Shown here: in pieces, positions 7,353 to 18,030 of the stretch | Layout of the letters: every line of letters begins with the position of its first letter | Numbering within the stretch: position 1 is the first letter of the stretch | NCBI RefSeq assembly: GCF_014196255.1 | Contig: NZ_JACIDH010000001.1 | Location: 620,001 to 684,000 of the forward strand | Length of the DNA: 64,000 bases | Direction of reading: 5' to 3' | Source of the DNA: Sphingomonas pseudosanguinis | Lineage (GTDB): Bacteria > Pseudomonadota > Alphaproteobacteria > Sphingomonadales > Sphingomonadaceae | Made by a program: the position numbers and the translations under genes | Notes under the pieces: generated by a model | The model's database searches: none | Told to the model about the DNA's origin: nothing | What the model saw: only the letters and a program-made list of their open reading frames with translations

Positions 7353-9626
7353 ATGCCCGTTTCGGCCGCCGCCTCCGCCCGCGAGATCCTCGTCCGCCTG
7401 CACGACGTCATGGCGTCGCGCGCACCCGCCCAAGCCAAGCTGAACCAGGTGGTCCAGATCATCGGCGAGTCGATCGGCAGCGAGGTGTGTTCCATCTATC
7501 TGCTGCGCGAAGGCGTGCTGGAGCTGTTCGCGACGCGCGGGTTGGCCGAGGAGGCGGTGCACGTCACCAAGCTGGCGCTGGGCGAGGGACTGGTCGGCAC
7601 CATCGCCGAGGATGTCGAGGTGCTGAACCTGGACGAAGCCGCGAGCCATCCCGACTTTGCCTATAAGCCCGAAACGGGCGAGGACCGCTTCCACAGCTTC
7701 GCCGGCGTGCCGATCATCCGGCGCGAACGGGCGGTGGGCGTGCTGGCGGTGCAGCATGCCGAGCCGCGCAAATATGCCGATGTCGAGATCGAGGCGTTGC
7801 AGACGGTCGCGATGGTGCTGTCCGAGCTGATCGCCAATGCCGGACTGATCGACGCGGCGAGTGCGGCGGGCGCGCGGCCGCAGATGACGGCGACGGTCCG
7901 GCTGGCGGGCCAGAAGCTGGTCGACGGCATGGGCAGCGGCTTCGCCGTCTTCCACCAGCCGCGCATCGTCATCGAGCATACGGTCGCCGAGGACATCGAT
8001 GCCGAGCGTCGCCGCGTCTATGCCGCGTTCGACAAGATGCGCGAACAGATCGACCGCATGGCGCGCGAGGCCGAATTCGGCGTGGCGGGCGAGCATGTCG
8101 AGGTCATCGAGACCTATAAGATGTTCGCCTATGACGAGGGGTGGGCGCGCCGGATCAACGAGGCGATCGACAGCGGCCTGACCGCCGAGGCCGCGATCGA
8201 GCGGGTGCAGCAGCGCACGCGCCAGCGGATGCGCCAGATCGACGATCCGCTGCTCGCCGACCGGATGCACGACCTGGAGGACCTGTCCAACCGGTTGCTG
8301 CGCATCGTGTCGGGGCAGATGGGCACGGCGGCGCAGCTGGGCCTGCGGCAGGACACCATCCTGATCGCGCGTAATCTGGGGCCGGCCGAGCTGCTGGAAT
8401 ATGATCGCCGGCGGTTGAAGGGCGTGATCCTGGAGGAAGGGTCGCTGACCGCGCATGTCATCATCGTCGCGCGCGCCATGGGCGTGCCGGTGCTGGGCCG
8501 GGTGCGCGACGTGCGGCGGCAGATCGCCGATGGCGACCAGTTGCTGCTCGATACGACCGAGGGCAGCGTGCTCGTCCGCCCGACCGCGGCGATGGAGGAG
8601 GCGTTCGAGGCCAAGCTGGCGCTGCGCCAGAAGCGGCGCGCGGCCTTCGCCGCGCTGCGCGACGTGCCGCCGGTGACCAAGGACGGGCACCGCGTCACGC
8701 TGATGGTCAATGCGGGCCTGCGCGACGATGCCGCCGCGCTCGACACGACGGGGGCCGATGGCATCGGCCTGTTCCGCACCGAATTCCAGTTCCTCGTCTC
8801 CGCCACCCTGCCGCAGCGCGAGCGGCAGCAGCGGCTGTACCGCGACGTGATGGAGGCGGCGGGCGATCGCCCGGTCGTCTTCCGCACCATCGACATCGGC
8901 GGCGACAAGGCGTTGCCCTATCTGAATGTCGAGGCGGGGGACGAGGAGAACCCCGCCATGGGCTGGCGTGCGCTGCGCCTGGCGTTGGAGCGCGAGGGCC
9001 TGATGAAGGCGCAGGCGCGCGCGCTGCTCGAGGCCGGCTCGGGCCGCACGCTTCACGTCATGTTCCCGATGGTCTCCGAGGCGTGGGAGTTCGACGAGGC
9101 CAAGGCGCTGTTCGAGGCGCAGCGGGTATGGCTGGCGGGGCGCGGCCGACGGTTGCCGATCGAGGTCCGTTACGGCGCGATGCTGGAGGTGCCGGCACTT
9201 GCCGAGCAGCTCGATCTGATCCTGCCGAACGTCGATTTTCTGTCGATCGGCACCAACGACCTGACGCAGTTCCTGTTCGCCGCCGACCGCGCGAACCCCA
9301 AGCTGGCCGAGCGCTATGACTGGCTCAGCCCCTCCATCCTGCGCTTCCTGCGCCGGGTGGTCGAGCCGGCGCGCGCGGCGGGCGTACGCGTCGGCGTGTG
9401 CGGCGAAATGGGTGGCCGTCCGCTGGAGGCGATGGCGCTGATCGGGCTGGGGCTCGACCGGCTGTCGATCACCCCGGCGGCGGTCGGTCCGGTCAAGGCG
9501 ATGATCCGCTCGCTCGACCGCGCGGCAATCACCGAGGAGATGACGCGGCTGCTCGCGCATCCGGTGCGTGACATGCGCGGGGCGCTTGGTGCCTGGGCTG
9601 CGACGAACGGTGTGGAATTGGCCTGA
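7353..9626 (+). CDS. ptsP: Nitrogen-PTS phosphotransferase enzyme I (PtsP, EI-Ntr)
   Basis: PtsP takes phosphate from phosphoenolpyruvate and passes it to NPr and then EIIA-Ntr, a regulatory relay linked to nitrogen and potassium status. The 757-residue protein has an N-terminal GAF sensor domain (about 1-160), then the PEP-utilising enzyme core: the phosphorylated His368 in LTAHVIIVARAMGVP, IGLFRTEFQFL, SIGTNDLTQFLFAADR, and catalytic Cys683 in VCGEMGG. This is the GAF-containing EI-Ntr layout and not sugar-PTS enzyme I. No HPr or EIIA gene is in the window. It is divergent from the DUF4142 gene across a 186-base gap. Confidence 0.95.
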   Translation: MPVSAAASAREILVRLHDVMASRAPAQAKLNQVVQIIGESIGSEVCSIYLLREGVLELFATRGLAEEAVHVTKLALGEGLVGTIAEDVEVLNLDEAASHPDFAYKPETGEDRFHSFAGVPIIRRERAVGVLAVQHAEPRKYADVEIEALQTVAMVLSELIANAGLIDAASAAGARPQMTATVRLAGQKLVDGMGSGFAVFHQPRIVIEHTVAEDIDAERRRVYAAFDKMREQIDRMAREAEFGVAGEHVEVIETYKMFAYDEGWARRINEAIDSGLTAEAAIERVQQRTRQRMRQIDDPLLADRMHDLEDLSNRLLRIVSGQMGTAAQLGLRQDTILIARNLGPAELLEYDRRRLKGVILEEGSLTAHVIIVARAMGVPVLGRVRDVRRQIADGDQLLLDTTEGSVLVRPTAAMEEAFEAKLALRQKRRAAFAALRDVPPVTKDGHRVTLMVNAGLRDDAAALDTTGADGIGLFRTEFQFLVSATLPQRERQQRLYRDVMEAAGDRPVVFRTIDIGGDKALPYLNVEAGDEENPAMGWRALRLALEREGLMKAQARALLEAGSGRTLHVMFPMVSEAWEFDEAKALFEAQRVWLAGRGRRLPIEVRYGAMLEVPALAEQLDLILPNVDFLSIGTNDLTQFLFAADRANPKLAERYDWLSPSILRFLRRVVEPARAAGVRVGVCGEMGGRPLEAMALIGLGLDRLSITPAAVGPVKAMIRSLDRAAITEEMTRLLAHPVRDMRGALGAWAATNGVELA

Positions 9627-9717
9627 TCAGGGGCCGGGCTTCGCGTTGACTTGAACCCAACCGTCTGAAAGAACGACCGCGATCATGGGGTGGGCCATGG
9701 TCACTTCGGAGTTGAGA

Positions 9718-10644
9718 ATGGACGAGGTCAATCCGGGCCACGATGCCGCACCATCGGCACCCGCCCGCGCCGGTGACGTCCTGCGTGCGGCGCGAGAGGC
9801 GCAGGGTCTGTCGCTCGGCGACATCGGTGCGCGGACGCGTATTCCGAGCCGCCATCTCGCGGCGATCGAGGCATCCGATTATCAGAGCCTGCCATCGGCC
9901 ACCTATGCGGTCGGCTTCGCCAAGGCCTATGCCCGTGCGGTCGGCGCCGACGAGGTCGCGATCGCGCAGGCGGTGCGCGCCGATGTCGACCGGATGGGCC
10001 GGCGGGTCAGCGAGTATGTGCCGCAGGACATCGCCGATCCCGCCCGCGTGCCATCGCGCGGGCTGGCGATCATCGGTGCCGGCATCGCGCTGGCGCTGCT
10101 GATCATCGCCGGGCTGTGGTACGGCACCGACCTGTTCCGCCGCGATCGCACCGCACAGGATGTGCCGGCCGTCACCCCGCTGACCAACACCACCGACGCC
10201 AGCACCCCCGCGCCGGTCGCCAGCCCGACGCCGGTGACCGGCGGCAAGGTGCTGCTGACCGCCAATGGCGAAGTCTGGCTGCGCGTCTATGACGCCGACA
10301 ACAAGACGCTGAAGATCGGCACGCTGAAGCAGGGCGAGCAATATGAAGTGCCCGCCGACGCCAATGGCCCGATGCTGAACGTCGGTCGTCCCGACAAGCT
10401 GACCGTCACGCTGAATGGCTCGGCCATCCCGCCGCTGGGCGACGGATCGCGCGCGATCAAGGACGTGAAGCTCGATCCTGCGTCGATCGCGGCCCGGGCC
10501 TCGGGCGCGCCGCTGGTCGCTACGCCCGCCGTGCGGGAGACGACCACGCCGCGCCGCGCACAGCGTCCCGCCGCCACCACGCCGGCCGCGCCTGTGCCCG
10601 CACCGTCGTCCAGCCCGGCGACGACGGCACCGGCCGATCTGTAA
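9718..10644 (+). CDS. RodZ-like helix-turn-helix membrane protein with DUF4115
   Basis: The 308-residue protein has an N-terminal Xre-like helix-turn-helix (about 19-85, LRAAREAQGLSLGDIGARTR...YAVGFAKAYARAVG), one transmembrane helix (about 111-132), a periplasmic Pro/Thr linker, and a C-terminal DUF4115 domain (GEVWLRVYDADNKTL...LTVTLNG). This is the RodZ layout, a partner of the MreB cytoskeleton in rod-shaped cells; in alphaproteobacteria the same layout is often annotated only as HTH protein. The ATG at 9718 is chosen over two upstream ATGs because GGAG lies at the right distance. It lies upstream of cpoB on the same strand. Confidence 0.82.
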   Translation: MDEVNPGHDAAPSAPARAGDVLRAAREAQGLSLGDIGARTRIPSRHLAAIEASDYQSLPSATYAVGFAKAYARAVGADEVAIAQAVRADVDRMGRRVSEYVPQDIADPARVPSRGLAIIGAGIALALLIIAGLWYGTDLFRRDRTAQDVPAVTPLTNTTDASTPAPVASPTPVTGGKVLLTANGEVWLRVYDADNKTLKIGTLKQGEQYEVPADANGPMLNVGRPDKLTVTLNGSAIPPLGDGSRAIKDVKLDPASIAARASGAPLVATPAVRETTTPRRAQRPAATTPAAPVPAPSSSPATTAPADL

Positions 10645-10731
10645 AGGGCGGTCTTTCAGGCTGGCGACAGCTTTGGCGGGGCAGATAAGATGTCCCGCCT
10701 TTTCCAACAGACCCACCGGGGGGTGAGAGCG

Positions 10732-11670
10732 ATGCGTAACCTGTTGCTGGCCGGCGTTGCGGCCGTTCTGATCGTACCGACGGCGGCGTCGGCTCAGTCC
10801 AATATCGAGGGCCGTGTCGGCAAGCTGGAAAGCGAGATGCGCGCGGTGCAGCGCAAGGTGTTCCCGGGCGGCGCGAACCAATATGTCCAGCCCGAGATCA
10901 CCGCGCCGCAGACCCAGACGCCGGTGACCGGCGTGCCCGCCACCAGCGCGCTGGCCGATCTGAGCGCGCGCGTCACCTCGCTGGAGGAGCAGTTGACGAC
11001 GCTGACCGGGCAGGTCGAGCAGAGCGGCTATCGCACCCGCCAGCTTCAGGATCAGTTCGACGCCTATAAGCGCGCGACCGATGCGCGGTTGAAGGCGCTG
11101 GAATCGGGCCCCGCCCCGATCGCGCCGGCCGGCCAGAGCACACCGCTCGATACGTCGGGCGATGGCGCGGCCGCGACCCCGCGCCCCGGCCGGACCCCGG
11201 CGGCGGTCGTGGCTAGCGGCGATACCGCGACGGGCGCCCCGGCGGCGGCTACGGCTGCGGTCGACAAGCCCTCGACCGGCGATCCGGCCGAGGACGCCTA
11301 TCTCTATGGCTATCGCCTGTGGACCGCCAAGCGCTATGCCGAGGCAGAGACGCAGCTCAAGAAGGTGGTCGCCGACTATCCCAAGAGCCGCCGCGCCAGC
11401 TTTGCGCAGAATCTGCTCGGCCGCAGCTATCTCGACTCGGGCAAACCCAGCCTGGCCTCAATGGCCTTTTACGAGAATTACAAGAAATTCCCCGATGGCG
11501 AGCGCGCACCCGACAGCCTGCTCTATCTCGGCCAGGCGCTGACCAAGCTCAACAAGCCGGCGGACGCGTGCAAGGTCTATGACGAGCTGAGCGACGTCTA
11601 TGGCGCCAAGATTTCCGCGTCGATGAAGACCCAGATCGAGGCGGGGCGGAGCGCGGCCAAGTGCAAGTGA
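10732..11670 (+). CDS. cpoB: Cell division coordinator CpoB (YbgF, Tol-Pal associated)
   Basis: CpoB is a periplasmic protein that links septal peptidoglycan synthesis with Tol-Pal driven outer-membrane constriction. The 312-residue product has a Sec signal (MRNLLLAGVAAVLIVPTAAS, cut near SA-QS), an N-terminal coiled coil (LADLSARVTSLEEQLTTL), a low-complexity Pro/Ala/Thr linker and C-terminal tetratricopeptide repeats (AYLYGYRLWTAKRYAEAE onward). The ATG at 10732 has GGTGAGAG just upstream and fits the signal; an in-frame ATG 42 bases earlier does not. The order cpoB-tilS-ftsH is common in alphaproteobacteria. The pal and tol genes are not next to it here. Confidence 0.9.
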   Translation: MRNLLLAGVAAVLIVPTAASAQSNIEGRVGKLESEMRAVQRKVFPGGANQYVQPEITAPQTQTPVTGVPATSALADLSARVTSLEEQLTTLTGQVEQSGYRTRQLQDQFDAYKRATDARLKALESGPAPIAPAGQSTPLDTSGDGAAATPRPGRTPAAVVASGDTATGAPAAATAAVDKPSTGDPAEDAYLYGYRLWTAKRYAEAETQLKKVVADYPKSRRASFAQNLLGRSYLDSGKPSLASMAFYENYKKFPDGERAPDSLLYLGQALTKLNKPADACKVYDELSDVYGAKISASMKTQIEAGRSAAKCK

Positions 11671-11682
11671 TGGCGTGACCGC

Positions 11683-11724
11683 CGGACATCGGGCGTCGCC
11701 GGATCGCGCGGCGTCCGATGTCCG
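11683..11724 (+). terminator. Strong hairpin after cpoB
   Basis: The arms CGGACATCGG and CCGATGTCCG are perfect complements and the inner CGTCGC/GCGGCG adds more pairs, giving a stem of about 16 bp 12 bases after the cpoB stop. No U-tract follows, so it may be a processing or attenuating structure and not a classical intrinsic terminator. Confidence 0.45.
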
Positions 11725-11818
11725 ACGCTTTCGATAGGCGTTCGGGCCGGAAATCGCTTGCACGCGGCTTGGGGAGGGGCCTAGAGCCGGGTCTTCCCTG
11801 ACCAGCTTTGAGAATATC

Positions 11819-12811
11819 ATGGCCACCGACGCCACGGCCGAGGATCAGATCGCGCGTTTCGCCGCCGATCTGGCGACGCTTCACGATCTCCGTTCGAACC
11901 CCGCGCCGCTGTTGCTGGCGGTCTCCGGCGGGCCCGACAGCATGGCGATGCTGACATTGGCGGCGGCGGCCTGTCCGGGACGGATCACGGTGGCGACGGT
12001 CGATCACGGCTTGCGGCCCGAGGCGGCGGACGAGGTGCGGATGGTCGCGGAGCATTGCCGCGATCTGGGCGTGCCGCATCACGGCCTGCGCCCGGCCGAG
12101 GCCATCGCCGGCGCCAGCCTACAGGCGCAGGCGCGCGAGGCGCGCTACGCGCTGCTCGCCGATCATGCCCGGACTTCGCACGCGGCGGCGATCCTGACCG
12201 CGCATCATGCCGACGACCAGGCGGAAACCTTCCTGATGCGCGCGGCGCGCGGGGCGGGGCTGTCGGGCCTGTCGGGGGTGCGGGCGCGCACGGAGATCGG
12301 CGGGGTGGCGGTGCTGCGTCCGCTGCTCGACTGGCGGCGCGCCGAGCTGCGCCAGATCGTGCGGCGCGCGGAGGCGCCCTTCGTCGACGACCCCGCCAAT
12401 CACGATCCCCGGCATGACCGGACCCGGTTTCGCCAGCTGCTCGACGCCAATGAGTGGCTGGGCGTCGCGCAGATGGCGCGCGCCGCCGCACAGCTGGCGG
12501 AGGCCGATGCCGATCTGCGCGCGACCGTGGAATGGCTGTGGCGGGAGCGCGCGCAGATCGACGGCGACAATGTCCGTATCGCCGCCGCCGACCTGCCGCG
12601 CGAGCTGGGGCGTCGGCTGGCCCGCCGCGCGATCGGCACGGTGCGCCAGGCCGCCGCGATCGAATCCCCCGCCTGGAGCGACGGCGCCAATATCGAGAAG
12701 CTGCTCGACGCGCTGGCCGGCGGCAGCCGCGCGACTCAGGCGGGGGTGATCGCCAGCGTGCGGTCGGGCGTCTGGCGCTTCCGACCCGCACCGCCGCGCA
12801 GGACCGGCTGA
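11819..12811 (+). CDS. tilS: tRNA(Ile)-lysidine synthase
   Basis: TilS attaches lysine to C34 of the CAU-anticodon tRNA-Ile so that it reads AUA; it is essential. The 330-residue protein has the PP-loop [12 protein letters not shown] near residue 38, the second family segment [16 protein letters not shown], and [16 protein letters not shown]. It is at the short end for the family and lacks an obvious C-terminal TilS domain, as in many alphaproteobacteria. It lies between cpoB and ftsH on the same strand. Confidence 0.93.
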   Translation: MATDATAEDQIARFAADLATLHDLRSNPAPLLLAVSGGPDSMAMLTLAAAACPGRITVATVDHGLRPEAADEVRMVAEHCRDLGVPHHGLRPAEAIAGASLQAQAREARYALLADHARTSHAAAILTAHHADDQAETFLMRAARGAGLSGLSGVRARTEIGGVAVLRPLLDWRRAELRQIVRRAEAPFVDDPANHDPRHDRTRFRQLLDANEWLGVAQMARAAAQLAEADADLRATVEWLWRERAQIDGDNVRIAAADLPRELGRRLARRAIGTVRQAAAIESPAWSDGANIEKLLDALAGGSRATQAGVIASVRSGVWRFRPAPPRRTG

Positions 12812-12838
12812 CGGGCGCGCAAGACTGACGCTTCTGTC

Positions 12839-12861
12839 ACCGATCGATCACTTTGATCGGT
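12839..12861. promoter_or_regulatory. Inverted repeat upstream of ftsH
   Basis: ACCGATC and GATCGGT form perfect 7-base arms with a 9-base spacer, 28 bases after the tilS stop and just upstream of a possible ftsH promoter. It could be an operator or a weak terminator stem; nothing else identifies a regulator. Confidence 0.3.
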
Positions 12862-12870
12862 GTTGTTCCA

Positions 12871-12898
12871 TTGCCATTAACCTCGCTACGCCTATCTT
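12871..12898 (+). promoter_or_regulatory. Candidate ftsH promoter
   Basis: TTGCCA (12871-12876) and TATCTT (12893-12898) are spaced by 16 bases, and the expected transcription start is about 20 bases before the ftsH ATG. This is a reading by eye of housekeeping-type boxes. Confidence 0.35.
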
Positions 12899-12923
12899 GG
12901 AGGCGGAAAGGTATCCGGCACCG

Positions 12924-14891
<1,968 letters not shown>

Positions 14892-14917
14892 CCCCTCAGG
14901 CCGGTATTTTGTGGAAA

Positions 14918-14945
14918 GGCCGTCCCTGTCAGGGGCGGCCTTTTT
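14918..14945 (+). terminator. Intrinsic terminator of ftsH
   Basis: GGCCGTCCC and GGGGCGGCC form a GC-rich stem (one G-T pair) followed directly by TTTTTG, 27 bases after the ftsH stop. Confidence 0.85.
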
Positions 14946-14960
14946 GTTTGGGGGGCGGGG

Positions 14961-15087
14961 CGTGGCCTTCGACTTCGCTCAGGCTGAACGGGGCAAGGGG
15001 AGTGCGGCGCGGATACTTGCCGGGCGATGCATGAGAGCAGCACCACTCCGAAACCCCCGTTCAGCCTGAGCGAAGTCGAAGGCCACG
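14961..15087. repeat. Paired palindromic repeat, family A (copies 1 and 2)
   Basis: Two 31-base copies of a repeat with core TTCGACTTCGCTCA lie in inverted orientation, at 14961-14991 (forward) and 15057-15087 (reverse), 65 bases apart. The two can form a long cruciform or hairpin. Each copy also has a small internal stem, GGCC/GGCT, around the core. They fill the gap between ftsH and the convergent 285-residue gene. Confidence 0.85.
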
Positions 15088-15098
15088 CCCAACACCCC

Positions 15099-15956
15099 TC
15101 AATCCGACAGATCCGCCACTTCCCTGGCAATGTCGGGCGTCGCGCAGAGCCGAACCTCCGTCTGGCTCAGCGGCGCATCGCCCGGCTTGGCGCAGCGATA
15201 GGCCGCCTCACGGGGCGGGATCATGTCCAGCGGTTCGACCGAGGCATCGCGCCGGGCGATCACCGTCCCCAGCTTGCCGAGATAGTCATCCCAACCCTCA
15301 CCGGTCCCCGATTGCCCGATCACCGCCATCGCCGCCTGCCGCATCGCCTCCGCATCCTTGAAATCACCCGACTGGCGCAACTGGTTGGCGGCGCGGGCGG
15401 TCGACCATAGACGGTCCTTGGCACTGGTATCGGCGGGCAGGTTGCGGACCCGCGTGACGAACGCCTGCCCATAACGGCTGCGGCGCTCCTGCATTTCGGG
15501 AGTATCGCGGCCGTCACGCGGACCGGGCGTCTGTCCCCATAGCGCGGCCTGAAGCCAGGTCAGGACTTGCGGCTCGGGCCGGCTCAACCGTGCCGCCAGC
15601 CATGCGGCCCGATAATGGCCAGAATCCTTTCGTGCGACCAGTTCGGCATAATCGGGTGTGGCGATCAGCACCGCCAGCGCCGCCTTGTCGCTGTCCGAAA
15701 ACCGATCGAACACGACCAAGTGATTGCCCGGACATTCGGGCACGGGCAGCGGGAACATCATATAGCTATAGGGGCGCCCGTCGGGCCGCTCGCCATAGGT
15801 CGAATAGCTCCCCATCTGCCAGCCCGAGAATGTCTCGCCACCGATCGGGCAGGTCATCGGCACGTTGCCGCCATGAATCGGGGGAGGGGGCGGCGGCGGT
15901 GGTGTCGGGGCCGATGCCTGCGCCTGAAGGAGCGCCCATGCGAGACCGATCATCAT
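15099..15956 (-). CDS. Exported hypothetical protein, 285 residues
   Basis: The protein begins with a short Sec-type signal (MMIGLAWALLQAQASA), then a run of prolines, then CPIGGETFSGWQMGSYSTYG and a mostly helical C-terminal half that ends with two cysteines (YRCAKPG, VRLCATP). The ATG at 15956 has GGAGG six bases upstream and is preferred to the ATG six bases earlier. I do not recognise a characterised family; similar exported proteins of unknown function are common in sphingomonads. It is convergent with ftsH, with an inverted repeat pair between them. Confidence 0.7.
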   Translation of the reverse strand: MMIGLAWALLQAQASAPTPPPPPPPPIHGGNVPMTCPIGGETFSGWQMGSYSTYGERPDGRPYSYMMFPLPVPECPGNHLVVFDRFSDSDKAALAVLIATPDYAELVARKDSGHYRAAWLAARLSRPEPQVLTWLQAALWGQTPGPRDGRDTPEMQERRSRYGQAFVTRVRNLPADTSAKDRLWSTARAANQLRQSGDFKDAEAMRQAAMAVIGQSGTGEGWDDYLGKLGTVIARRDASVEPLDMIPPREAAYRCAKPGDAPLSQTEVRLCATPDIAREVADLSD

Positions 15957-16082
15957 GCCCATCCTCCCCCTATAGTCCCGCCAAGCCTAGCCGATCGGAG
16001 CCGCAGCGACTATGCTGCTGGCGTGGTCGTGACATAAGCCAGGGTGGCAGACCCGTCGCGCGGCCCGATGGAGGATGTCCGC

Positions 16083-16991
16083 ATGACCGAAGTCCCCCGC
16101 AACGATACACCGGGCGACACGCTGCGCGACCGCGCGGTCCGCCTCTACGACGCCTTTACCCATGACCATCACGACCGTCGCACCCTGCTGCGCCAGATGA
16201 CCGCGCTTGCGGGCTCGGCGGCGGCGGCCGAGGCGCTGATCCTGGGAATCGCCGCCAGTCCCGCCGCCGCGGCGATGACCGATCCGCAGGATGTCCGGCT
16301 GCGAATCGATCGCCGCGAGGGGATGGAGGCCGGCGCCCGCTCCGCCGCCTATATGGTCGCCCCGCGTGACGCGAAGAAGCGGCTGGGCGAGGTTCTGATC
16401 ATTCACGAAAATCGCGGGCTGACGCCGCATATCGAGGATGTCGCACGTCGTCTGGCTTTGGCCGGCTTTCGCGTGACCGCGCCCGATCTGCTGGCGCCGC
16501 AGGGCAGTACGCCGGCCGACGAGGATCGCGCCCGCACGCTGATTGGGACGCTCGACTATGATCTGGCGCTGGCCCAGGCGCGGGCGATGATGGCGCGCGC
16601 CGCCGCCGACAAGGCGGGAACGGGCCGCGTCGGTGCGGTCGGCTTCTGCTGGGGCGGGGCGTTCGTCAACCGGCTGGCGGTGGCGGCGGGGCCGGCGCTG
16701 GCGGCGGGCGTCGCCTATTACGGCCCCGCGCCCGCACCCGGCGAGGCGGCCAGGGTCCGCTCGCCGCTGATGCTCCATTATGCCGGCAAGGATGCGCGGG
16801 TGAACGCCACCGGCGAACCCTGGGTCGCGGCGCTGAAGGCGGCGGGTCGACCGGTCGAGGCCTTCACCTATGCCGGCGTCGACCACGCCTTCAACAACGA
16901 CACCAGCGCCGAACGCTATGACCGCGCCGCCGCCGAACAGGCCTGGGCGCGGACGACGGCCTTTCTGCATCGCCATCTCGATCACGGCTGA
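16083..16991 (+). CDS. Dienelactone hydrolase-family alpha/beta hydrolase
   Basis: The 302-residue protein has a probable export leader after DRRTLLRQM followed by a hydrophobic stretch to SPAAAA, then a dienelactone hydrolase fold. The nucleophile is Cys in GFCWGGAF, the acid is in YAGKDARVN, and the histidine in GVDHAFNND. The family hydrolyses dienelactones and related lactones or esters; the true substrate here is unknown. The ATG at 16083 is preceded by GGAGG; an upstream in-frame ATG 39 bases earlier is less likely. A GST gene follows 41 bases later on the same strand, so both may act in detoxification. Confidence 0.85.
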   Translation: MTEVPRNDTPGDTLRDRAVRLYDAFTHDHHDRRTLLRQMTALAGSAAAAEALILGIAASPAAAAMTDPQDVRLRIDRREGMEAGARSAAYMVAPRDAKKRLGEVLIIHENRGLTPHIEDVARRLALAGFRVTAPDLLAPQGSTPADEDRARTLIGTLDYDLALAQARAMMARAAADKAGTGRVGAVGFCWGGAFVNRLAVAAGPALAAGVAYYGPAPAPGEAARVRSPLMLHYAGKDARVNATGEPWVAALKAAGRPVEAFTYAGVDHAFNNDTSAERYDRAAAEQAWARTTAFLHRHLDHG

Positions 16992-17032
16992 CGCCCCCGA
17001 TGGGGCGGGGCACCATTCAGGGGAGACATGTC

Positions 17033-17659
17033 ATGACCAGCGAGTTGACGCTCTACACCAACCCGCATTCGCGTGGCCGGATCGCGCGCTGGATGCTGGA
17101 GGAGACGGGGGCCGCCTATGACACGGTGATCCTGGACTATGGGACGACGATGGTCGCCCCCGACTACCGCGCGATCAACCCGATGATGAAGGTGCCCGCG
17201 ATCGTCCATCGCGGCCAGGTCGTGACCGAGACGGCGGCGATCTGCGCCTATCTGGCCGAAGCGTTTCCCGATGCGGAGCTGACCCCGCTGCCGGAGGAAC
17301 GGGCGGACTATTATCGCTGGCTGTTCTTCGCGGCGGGGCCGCTGGAGGCCGCCATCACCAATCGTGCGTTGAACGTCACGCCGACCGCCGAGCAGCAACG
17401 TATGGCCGGTTATGGCGATTTCGACCGGGCGGTCGGGGTCGTCGATCAGGCGGTGGCGCGCCATCCCTATATCGCGGGCGAGCGGTTCACCGCCGCCGAT
17501 GTCTATCTCGGCTCGCAACTCATGTGGTTCACCCAGTTCGGGCTGATCCCGCGCAGCGACGCGATTATGGCCTATATCGGCCGGCTGGCCGAGCGCCCCG
17601 CCCATGCCCGCGCCACCGCGCTGGACGATGGCAAGGTGGAGGAGGTCATCGCCGATTAG
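17033..17659 (+). CDS. Glutathione S-transferase family protein
   Basis: The 208-residue protein has an N-terminal thioredoxin-like domain (LTLYTNPHSRGRIARWMLEE, then NPMMKVPAIVHRGQVVTETAAI with the Val-Pro turn and the Glu-Thr glutathione contact) and a helical C-terminal domain (ERFTAADVYLGSQL). It conjugates or reduces substrates with glutathione in the cytoplasm; the substrate is not known. The ATG at 17033 has GGGGAG upstream and begins at the fold. It lies downstream of the dienelactone hydrolase and converges on a small gene and gor. Confidence 0.88.
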   Translation: MTSELTLYTNPHSRGRIARWMLEETGAAYDTVILDYGTTMVAPDYRAINPMMKVPAIVHRGQVVTETAAICAYLAEAFPDAELTPLPEERADYYRWLFFAAGPLEAAITNRALNVTPTAEQQRMAGYGDFDRAVGVVDQAVARHPYIAGERFTAADVYLGSQLMWFTQFGLIPRSDAIMAYIGRLAERPAHARATALDDGKVEEVIAD

Positions 17660-17695
17660 GCGATGACCCCGCCCCTCCGGCCCGTGCTCACAGGC

Positions 17696-17863
17696 TCAGG
17701 CCGGATCGTGGGCCTCGACCTGCTGGGGGCAGGCGGCGCGCAGGATGTCGAGGCCGGCGGCGATATGATTGCCCGCCAGCGGCATGCCGAGCGCATCGGC
17801 GCCCTCCATGGCGGCCTGGGCCAGGGCGATGACATGCTCCAATGTGACGTTCGGGTGGCTCAT
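17696..17863 (-). CDS. Small conserved-looking hypothetical protein, 55 residues
   Basis: The frame from the ATG at 17863 encodes MSHPNVTLEHVIALAQAAME... and ends with CPQQVEAHDPA. It is a helical, soluble small protein without a signal. It lies about 170 bases downstream of gor on the same strand. Codon use matches neighbours. I do not recognise a family with known function. The opposite-strand frame over the same bases looks like a shadow. Confidence 0.5.
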   Translation of the reverse strand: MSHPNVTLEHVIALAQAAMEGADALGMPLAGNHIAAGLDILRAACPQQVEAHDPA

Positions 17864-18030
17864 CGGACGGATAACTCGAAAAAGGGCGTGGCCGTCACGC
17901 GACGGCCGGGGGAGGGGGTGTTCGACCAAAAGATTGCACCAACCTGATGCTTATCGCGACAAGTATTTTTGCAATCGATTCTGACCACCTGCCCCCAAGC
18001 GGGACTCCGCCAAGGGGCAGGTGAAGAAAA

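Noticed and set aside
7248..9560. A 770-residue open frame antisense to ptsP
   Set aside because: It is rich in His, Arg, Gln and Asp with no domain, and exactly mirrors the codon bias of ptsP. Similar long antisense frames over ftsH (12837-14699), smc (58192-60639) and groEL (25451-27289) have the same look and are GC shadows.
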